NCBI GenBank assembly: GCA_016932295.1
Contig: JAFGDC010000148.1
Location: forward strand, 1 to 12,478
From: a candidate division CSSED10-310 bacterium
GTDB taxonomy: Bacteria > CSSED10-310 > JAFGDC01
Length of the DNA: 12,478 nucleotides
Reading direction: 5' to 3'
Shown here piece by piece: positions 7,545 through 12,478 of the stretch (the first letter of the stretch is position 1; every line of letters starts with the position of its first letter). A program made the position numbers and the translations under genes. The notes beneath the pieces were generated by a model, which ran no database searches, was not told where the DNA came from, and saw only the letters and a list, made by a program, of their open reading frames with translations.

Positions 7545-7930
7545 GTTCACCCGGAAACAGGTCTCCCATAATATGCATCGTGGAAGACAATCGTGACAAT
7601 CGGGATCTGCTGTTAAAGCTTCTTACCCATCACGGCTTCGCTCCGCTCGTGGCGGAAAATGCACGAGACTTCATGAAGCTGCTCGCCGGCCCACTGCCCG
7701 ATCTCATCCTTCTCGATCTGCGGCTTCCTGACTGTAACGGTTTGACCCTGGTCCGCAACATCAAGGCGGATCCCCGGCTGCGATCGATTCCCGTGGTCGC
7801 CTTGACGGCGTTCGCTATGCCGGAGGACAGAGAACAAGCACTGAACGCGGGATGTGATCACTATCTCTCCAAACCCATAGACATCCAGGAACTTCTCGAC
7901 ACCATCTCAACCGTCCTTTCCCGTCCTTAA
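7538..7930 (+). CDS. Single-domain response regulator (CheY/Spo0F-like receiver)
   Basis: This 130-residue protein consists of a receiver domain alone. VEDNRDNRDLL provides the acidic pocket, D60 in LILLDLRLPDCNG is the phospho-acceptor, LTAF carries the switch Thr, and K112 in LSKPID is the conserved lysine. There is no output domain, so it should act by protein contact or as a phosphate carrier. The chosen ATG at 7538 overlaps the end of the mini-protein gene (stop 7542-7544) and follows a GAGAGA stretch; GTG at 7541 is an alternative. The frame is open upstream to 7319, but that part overlaps two other genes and is not receiver sequence. The VEDN(R/Q)(D/L)NR(D)-type N-terminus resembles the single receivers commonly paired with hybrid or membrane kinases. 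It is probably a partner of the downstream kinase. Confidence 0.92.
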   Translation: MVSSPGNRSPIICIVEDNRDNRDLLLKLLTHHGFAPLVAENARDFMKLLAGPLPDLILLDLRLPDCNGLTLVRNIKADPRLRSIPVVALTAFAMPEDREQALNAGCDHYLSKPIDIQELLDTISTVLSRP

Positions 7931-7972
7931 CGGAGCGCATGACATGGGGCATGCCGCCACCGGAATGGAACG

Positions 7973-9505
7973 ATGACCCTTGGCGTCAGAACCCGTTTCA
8001 TCCTGAGCCTCGCCCTCATCATGCTGTTGATGGTCATCATCCTCCTCGTGATCATGGTGAGTCACGAGCGCCAGGTGTTGGAACAATGGACGCGGCATCG
8101 CGCCATTCTTGTAGCGCGATGGCTGTCCTATGGAAGCTTCTACGGGGTGCTCACCACCTCACCCAAAGCCACCGATGAAATCGCCCGGGATGTCCTGAAG
8201 CAGACCGATGTCGCCTATGTCATCATCGCCGCGAAGGTTGAAGGCAATGCGCTCGAACTACTCAGTCGGAAACTCTCCGATGACTTTCATCTCACCCCAT
8301 CCGAGCTGCCGCCGCTCAAAAAATCAAACACCATATCCCTCAACCGGGTCGAACTGGGTGCGGCAGGCATGTTTCTCGATGTAGTAGTGCCGATCAGGCA
8401 TCAGGTGGAAATGCCGGAGGAGTTCGAGTTTACCGTGCTGCCGCGATCCCCGCAGCGTCTCACGGAAACCATCATAGGTTACTGCCAGTTCGGCGTGTCG
8501 CTGCAGGCCATCGATCTTGAGATAGCCAGGACGCAACTGTTGATAGGCATTGCGGTCATGATAACCATGATGCTCATGGGGGTGTTGATCGTCCTTATCG
8601 TCAATCGCTATTTCTTGAAACCGATCATCGCGTTGACGCAGGCCGCCAGGCAGGTCGCCACCGGTGACCTTGGCGTCCGGATTCGCGCTGACCTGATGAG
8701 AGCCAAGGAAATCGACCCATTGATCGAGGATTTCAACAACATGGTCGTGGTCCTGGCGGCAAACCGTGAGAAACTCAACAGGCAGATACTGGAAATCGAT
8801 CGATTGAGTAAGCTGAAAAGTGAATTCCTCGCAAATGTCAGTCACGAACTACGTACCCCTTTGAACTCGGTCATCGGTTACAGCCAACTGGTCCTCACGG
8901 GGGTTGACGGTCCCATCACGGATGCCCAACATGACAGTGTCGGCAGGATCCACCGAAACGCCAGGCTCCTCCTCCAGTTGATCAATGAAATCCTGGATCT
9001 GAGCAGGATCGAGTCTGGCACCATGGTAGTCGAAAGGGAACGTTTCAGCCTGAAATCCTGCATGGAATCAGTGCTGGAAAGCTTTCTCCCTGAAATCAAC
9101 GAGAAACGCCTGACGATCGAGAAAAGAGGTCTGCAGCAGGAGATCATGATCGTAAGCGATGAAACGAAACTCACTCAGATCCTGTTCAACCTGCTCAAGA
9201 ATGCCATCAAGTTCACGGAAGAAGGCGGCATCGTCATCGAAGTCCTCACCAGTCAGCGAGATGTCACCATCGCCGTCACGGATACCGGCATAGGTATTCC
9301 CGGCGACCGGCTGGAAACTATTTTCGACGAATTCGTTCAGTTGCGGGTGCAGGGCCGTCTTCAGGATAGTGGTCATGGACTGGGATTATCGATAACCAAG
9401 AAGCTTGTGGCCATGCTGGGTGGAAACATCAGCGTCACCAGCAACCCGGGTCTTGGCTCCCGGTTTATACTCAACTTTCCTGGTGTCCTCCCGGAGACTT
9501 CCTGA
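7973..9505 (+). CDS. Membrane sensor histidine kinase (HAMP-HisKA-HATPase)
   Basis: This 510-residue inner-membrane kinase has a first membrane helix at about 7-29, an extracytoplasmic sensing region (about 31-186) with no family I recognise, and a second membrane helix at about 188-211. A HAMP linker follows to about 264 (KPIIALTQAARQVATGDLGVRI). The HisKA H-box is SHELRTPLN with phospho-acceptor H291. The ATPase domain shows the N-box (LLKNAIKF, N410), DTGIGIP (D437) and GHGLGLSI (467-474). It has no attached receiver, so phosphate must pass to separate proteins, most simply the receiver and regulator in the same operon. The first ATG after an in-frame TGA (7940-7942) is at 7973, with only a weak upstream purine stretch; the gap from the receiver gene is 42 bases. 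The stimulus cannot be read from the sequence. Confidence 0.95.
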   Translation: MTLGVRTRFILSLALIMLLMVIILLVIMVSHERQVLEQWTRHRAILVARWLSYGSFYGVLTTSPKATDEIARDVLKQTDVAYVIIAAKVEGNALELLSRKLSDDFHLTPSELPPLKKSNTISLNRVELGAAGMFLDVVVPIRHQVEMPEEFEFTVLPRSPQRLTETIIGYCQFGVSLQAIDLEIARTQLLIGIAVMITMMLMGVLIVLIVNRYFLKPIIALTQAARQVATGDLGVRIRADLMRAKEIDPLIEDFNNMVVVLAANREKLNRQILEIDRLSKLKSEFLANVSHELRTPLNSVIGYSQLVLTGVDGPITDAQHDSVGRIHRNARLLLQLINEILDLSRIESGTMVVERERFSLKSCMESVLESFLPEINEKRLTIEKRGLQQEIMIVSDETKLTQILFNLLKNAIKFTEEGGIVIEVLTSQRDVTIAVTDTGIGIPGDRLETIFDEFVQLRVQGRLQDSGHGLGLSITKKLVAMLGGNISVTSNPGLGSRFILNFPGVLPETS

Positions 9506-9651
9506 TCGCGCCGCCAACCCATGATCTTTCTCCGCGATGCCGCAAAAAGCAGAACCAGCCAAAGTCTCCGGCGTTCGCAATGCCGTCGGCAAGAGCCATA
9601 TCATTCCCTCGGTTTCTATTCGATCTCCACTCGCGTGGATGAGAAACGCCG
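9506..9651 (+). other. Convergent intergenic gap without a clear terminator
   Basis: This 146-base gap separates the kinase gene from the oppositely oriented coiled-coil gene. The only notable structure is a short hairpin GGCGTT-CGC-AATGCC near 9568-9582 (one G.T pair), with no T-tract on either side. No gene or convincing terminator is visible. Confidence 0.4.
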
Positions 9652-10254
9652 TTACCAGTCCAGATTTTCTTTCCCCGCGAGAACGTCCATCAGTTTCTGT
9701 TCGATGATGGAATCCTTCTCCAGTCGTCGCAGATCAGAAATATCCTTGAGCTGTTTCAACTGACTTTCAAGGCGCTTGATCTCCGCCTGCTTGCGCTCCT
9801 CGCGAAGCTCGAACAATTCAGATAACAACCGCTCCATCTGGGTCTTGACCTTGGCCTTGAGTTTTTCATCCGTGGTCGAATTGAAAATCTGGGCGAGTTT
9901 CCATACGCGTCTGTCCAGTTCCTGCTGCTCGCAATAGTTCTGGTACGCCAGTTCATCCGTTTCCCTGAGTCGCTCCATGTAGCGTTTTTCCAGCAGGAGG
10001 CGGCGCAGCACACGTTCATAGGCCGTCCGGTCGGCATGCTTCAACGTGAGGATCGATTGGATCTTGTAAGGGTATTCCAACTGCAGGTACTGGATGGCTT
10101 CCTTCTCTTCTTGGCTGACCGTTGTAGAAGAAGCGGATCCAACCGTTGCATGTTGCCGGACTGGCTCGATCCCGACCACTCCATCTGCGGCCGAAGCAGC
10201 AACATGAACCATCCAGAACAATATGAGCAGGCAGGCTCGATGAGAAGCGGTCAT
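9652..10254 (-). CDS. Exported coiled-coil protein, third gene of the ECF sigma operon
   Basis: The protein has about 200 residues from ATG 10254. A TTG at 10266, one base past the anti-sigma stop, would add four residues; neither has a strong ribosome binding site. The N-terminus (HRACLLILFWMVHVAASAADG) is a signal peptide with a likely cut after ASA, so the mature protein is extracytoplasmic. After a Ser/Thr-rich linker, residues from about 50 onward are strongly charged and helical, with Leu/Ile heptad spacing (for example MERLLSELFELREER and ESQLKQLKDI), typical of a long coiled coil. I do not recognise a family. The general size and helical character recall periplasmic sensors or chaperones of the CnrX/CpxP/LTXXQ type, but no diagnostic motif is present. 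Being last in a sigma/anti-sigma operon, it may sense envelope conditions or modulate the anti-sigma factor; this is inferred from position only. Confidence 0.7.
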   Translation of the reverse strand: MTASHRACLLILFWMVHVAASAADGVVGIEPVRQHATVGSASSTTVSQEEKEAIQYLQLEYPYKIQSILTLKHADRTAYERVLRRLLLEKRYMERLRETDELAYQNYCEQQELDRRVWKLAQIFNSTTDEKLKAKVKTQMERLLSELFELREERKQAEIKRLESQLKQLKDISDLRRLEKDSIIEQKLMDVLAGKENLDW

Positions 10255-10267
10255 CACCCGGGACAAA

Positions 10268-10867
10268 CTACAGTGTTGACTGTTCAGTGAGAAGTTCTAT
10301 GCTCTCCTCGATCTCCTGAAGCGTCTCATGGAATTCAGAAGTGGCGTCGCTGATCCCGGCATTCGCGAGGTAGCTGCTGTCCACCATGATATCTTTGGGA
10401 CCGTAGGTGGTTTCCTGTCCGAGACCAGGCTGGCTGCTGAGTACCGAAAAAGAAGTGTCGAAATTATCTTCCCATTTGAGAATTTGCGTCGCGGTGCTGG
10501 CTGGATACGTGCCCTGATGATTGATCAGAACGAACGAACAGACGATGAGCACCACAGTGGCGACCGCGGCGGCATAGGAAGGCTTGAAAACCATCGCTGA
10601 AGGGGTGACCAGATCGCGCAGACGCCGTAACGCGGGCTTGCGAACCGCACGACGCGCCTCATGTCGGATCGCTCGTGATATGGAGCGTGACGGTCCGGTC
10701 AACGGCAACGTCGAGAGCAGCCGCTCCCCCCCCATCAGTTCCCGCAACTCCGCGGCGCATGCCTGGCAACCAGCCACGTGTTCCGTGACTGATGCCTTCT
10801 CCCATGAGGACAACTCATCAAATGCGAACAACACCAGTTTGTCCGTCGCGCAGTTATTCGCCTTCAT
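10268..10867 (-). CDS. Zinc-finger membrane anti-sigma factor
   Basis: This 199-residue protein should hold the neighbouring ECF sigma factor inactive at the inner membrane. Its N-terminal domain carries the ZAS signature H30-x3-C34-x2-C37, with C6 as a possible fourth ligand, an arrangement like RsrA. A basic linker (about 61-84) leads to one membrane helix (about 97-115) and an extracytoplasmic tail of about 80 residues rich in acidic residues. I chose ATG 10867 because AGGGGAG (10881-10875) lies 7 bases upstream; the ATG at 10873 is only one base from it. The start lies inside the end of the sigma gene (overlap 10854-10867), indicating translational coupling and equal expression. The C-terminal tail matches no family I recognise and may receive the inducing signal. 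Confidence 0.88.
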   Translation of the reverse strand: MKANNCATDKLVLFAFDELSSWEKASVTEHVAGCQACAAELRELMGGERLLSTLPLTGPSRSISRAIRHEARRAVRKPALRRLRDLVTPSAMVFKPSYAAAVATVVLIVCSFVLINHQGTYPASTATQILKWEDNFDTSFSVLSSQPGLGQETTYGPKDIMVDSSYLANAGISDATSEFHETLQEIEESIELLTEQSTL

Positions 10868-11444
10868 GACCATTCTCCCCTACTGACTGCTTCAATTTCT
10901 TCAAAGCATAGTGCATGCGCCCCAATACCGTGTTCAGAGGGCTTCCGACAATCGCGGCGATCTCTTTGAAGGAGAGGTCCGAATAGAACCGCAGCAAGAC
11001 CACTTCCCGTTGATTGTCCGGAAGACCACTGATGGCAGCCTGCAACTGCACCTTCATCTCCTGCTGAAACAATGTCTCGTCCTGGGATGGAATCAGCGGT
11101 GCGCACTCCTGGCTCTTCAATTCCATGGGATCGGCTTCCGCCATGTCCGTTGCGCCGTCACGCAACCTGTGCTCGGCCCGCTTAAGGTGATCGAGGCAGG
11201 TGTTGTGTGCGATCTGGAACAAAAAGCTCCGGAATTTTCCCTTCTCTTCGTAAGAAGATAATTCCCGTATCACCTTGAAAAACGTATCCTGAAAGAGATC
11301 CTCCGCATCACCATGGTTCCGGACCATGCGCAGAATGTACGAGAACACCCGCGCTTGATATCGTTCCATCAGTGCTTCGAAAGCTTTCATGTCTCCCTCG
11401 AGATAACGTTCAATCAATACGGAATCCGGTAACTCTTCCATCAT
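10854..11444 (-). CDS. ECF-family RNA polymerase sigma factor
   Basis: This 196-residue sigma-70-family protein of the RpoE/ECF class directs RNA polymerase to alternative promoters. Sigma region 2 spans about 9-85 (RYLEGDMKAFEALMERY, GDAEDLFQDTFFKV, FLFQIAHNTCLDHLKR). A linker of about 40 residues with many acidic positions separates it from region 4 (about 135-190: LPDNQREVVLLRFYSDLSF, KEIAAIVGSPLNTVLGRMHYALKKLK), which contains the -35-binding helix-turn-helix. Regions 1 and 3 are absent, as expected. Two adjacent ATGs (11444 and 11441) could start it, behind a weak AGAAGTGG. Its 3' end overlaps the anti-sigma gene, making a typical sigma/anti-sigma pair. Autoregulation is common in the family, but I could not find a convincing ECF-type promoter upstream. 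Confidence 0.93.
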   Translation of the reverse strand: MMEELPDSVLIERYLEGDMKAFEALMERYQARVFSYILRMVRNHGDAEDLFQDTFFKVIRELSSYEEKGKFRSFLFQIAHNTCLDHLKRAEHRLRDGATDMAEADPMELKSQECAPLIPSQDETLFQQEMKVQLQAAISGLPDNQREVVLLRFYSDLSFKEIAAIVGSPLNTVLGRMHYALKKLKQSVGENGHEGE

Positions 11445-11805
11445 CCACTTCTAAAACGAATCACATACTGAAATATTGTACCGACAAACGCTTCGTTCAA
11501 AATCGTGAGCTGCGCCACCCAGGTCAATCGTCCCCCCCACCAGTTATTCGAGTCGTCAGATCCACCGAATGTATCATTCCTCCACGTTTTCTCACAACGG
11601 ATTCAAGCCCTTTGCCCGATCACTACCCACGCCGCCACCACCGACCCCCAGGAGCGGCCCCGGTCAACTCCGAATCAGCCCAGGATTTGCCGGCGCGGCA
11701 ATTCGGTGCGTTCATGTGGCGCCAGACTGAGATAACCTGCCGCCCGTCCCTTCCATCTCACCGCCGACCACGCCGCTGCGTCCACGCAGACCAGAGGCTC
11801 CCGCT
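11445..11805 (-). other. 361-base intergenic region upstream of the ECF sigma gene
   Basis: No protein-like reading frame or RNA gene is evident. The minus strand is G-rich, with a run of seven Gs opposite 11532-11538. A perfect 6-bp hairpin with a 3-base loop (TTGCCG-GCG-CGGCAA) lies at 11687-11701, without a T-tract. Near the sigma gene, a minus-strand TACAAT at about 11485-11480 could be a -10 element, but no good -35 is correctly spaced. The region probably holds the sigma operon promoter and the 3' end of the membrane-protein transcript. Confidence 0.4.
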
Positions 11806-12478
11806 CTACATTGCCGGCTTCGCTTGATAGTTCAGTCCATAGATGCCCAAGTGAGCACCATCATCCGCCGTTTGCCACAAGGTCTCGATAGTCAACATGC
11901 CGGAATGGCCGGCGACGGTCGGTGGCGGTGTGATAGAACTCACGAGTAGCGCACGAGTTCCCTCATTCTTCTCGAGTGACCGCAACAAACCATTGTAACT
12001 GATCTCCACTCTTCCCCGAACATCCATCTGTTCGAGTTGACCGGCGGGCGCTTCCCCGTTTGAACGGAACTCCTTCAACGTGCGTCCTGTTCCCACCGGA
12101 GCGGGCATGAAGACAAACCTGTCGCCGAACGCGACTTGAAGTTGCAGCAATACGGCGGGTGAGGCGAACAGCCTGAGGCCGGGTGGAAATTCTTCCGGTG
12201 CGCTACGTAGTGCATCGATTGTCCTGGCCAAGACCAGTTTCCAGGGACGAACCGCCTGCAACTCCAGGTACGTGGTTGGGACCACCAAGTACAGGTGCAG
12301 TGCAGACATGATTGCCGCTCCCGCCCATCTGACGTACCGTGTCTGAACACACCCAGCCAGGCGAAGCCCATACAGCGACAGGATGATCAACGGCGGCCAG
12401 GAAGGAAGCAGATACCTTGAGTTGTAGACGGACGTGGTCTGGCCGAATCCGAAGTAGAAGCAATACACCAGGAGAAAC
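11806..12478 (-). CDS. C-terminal part of a multi-pass membrane protein, possibly a GT-C/GT39 glycosyltransferase (partial)
   Basis: The frame is open from the right edge to a TAG at 11808-11806, giving about 223 residues of C-terminus. A GTG at 12468-12466 is not a plausible true start, because the frame continues with hydrophobic codons (FLL) to the edge. The fragment begins in a membrane segment, then shows NSRYLLPSWPPLIILSLYG, a motif-like segment resembling the late membrane helices of GT39/PMT-like glycosyltransferases (RYLLP followed by a hydrophobic helix). A second hydrophobic stretch (about 50-66 of the fragment) follows. The last 140 or so residues form a soluble, probably extracytoplasmic domain I do not recognise. 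A lipid-linked sugar transferase is the leading guess, based on limited sequence. Confidence 0.7.
   Translation of the reverse strand, partial: FLLVYCFYFGFGQTTSVYNSRYLLPSWPPLIILSLYGLRLAGCVQTRYVRWAGAAIMSALHLYLVVPTTYLELQAVRPWKLVLARTIDALRSAPEEFPPGLRLFASPAVLLQLQVAFGDRFVFMPAPVGTGRTLKEFRSNGEAPAGQLEQMDVRGRVEISYNGLLRSLEKNEGTRALLVSSITPPPTVAGHSGMLTIETLWQTADDGAHLGIYGLNYQAKPAM

Noticed and set aside
7939..8178. Small forward frame overlapping the kinase start
   Set aside because: It is a His/Pro-rich shadow of the kinase coding sequence with no independent start signals.
11598..11611. tRNA-like T-arm sequence GGCTTGAATCC on the minus strand
   Set aside because: No matching acceptor, anticodon or D-arm could be found around it.
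11372..11827. Forward open frame spanning the intergenic gap
   Set aside because: It overlaps the sigma and membrane-protein genes on the other strand, and its Pro/Arg/His-rich translation resembles random high-GC sequence.

Overview
The window is bacterial, with a GC content in the upper fifties by eye and tightly packed genes. Several features point to a diderm (Gram-negative-type) cell: exported and lipoprotein-like products, a complete sigma-54 activator, and an ECF sigma factor with a membrane zinc anti-sigma factor. Dockerin and cohesin-like modules on an amylase, together with a single-chain dimeric-type glycyl-tRNA synthetase, would suit an uncultured lineage near the FCB group. Sequence alone does not settle the phylum.

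Layout. (1) Positions 1-4304, plus strand: the tail of an unidentified gene, a large secreted GH13 alpha-amylase-family protein with dockerin-like and cohesin-like modules, and an exported metallophosphoesterase with an EF-hand whose start lies one base after the amylase stop. (2) Positions 4312-5613, minus strand: glycyl-tRNA synthetase, convergent with the phosphoesterase (7 bases between stops). It has a near-consensus sigma-70 promoter and a leader that can fold into a compact three-way junction. (3) Positions 5908-9505, plus strand: a four-gene signalling operon of an NtrC-type response regulator, a 62-residue protein that aligns without gaps to a histidine-kinase dimerisation (DHp/HisKA) domain, a stand-alone receiver, and a membrane sensor histidine kinase. 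(4) Positions 9652-11444, minus strand: an ECF sigma factor, its overlapping zinc-binding anti-sigma factor, and an exported coiled-coil protein. (5) After a 361-base gap, the C-terminal part of a multi-pass membrane protein, possibly a GT-C/GT39-type glycosyltransferase, runs off the right edge on the minus strand.

The most notable item is the 62-residue DHp-like protein at 7356-7544. It keeps the phospho-acceptor histidine and the following ExxT motif but has no ATP-binding domain. It sits between two receiver proteins and upstream of a complete kinase. The parts list (kinase, single receiver, DHp-only protein, DNA-binding regulator) parallels the Spo0 phosphorelay (KinA, Spo0F, Spo0B, Spo0A), here with a sigma-54 activator as output. 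This is an inference from sequence and gene order. The second theme is carbohydrate processing with calcium-type loops: an EF-hand-like loop inside the GH13 barrel, two loops in the dockerin, and a canonical EF-hand in the adjacent phosphoesterase.
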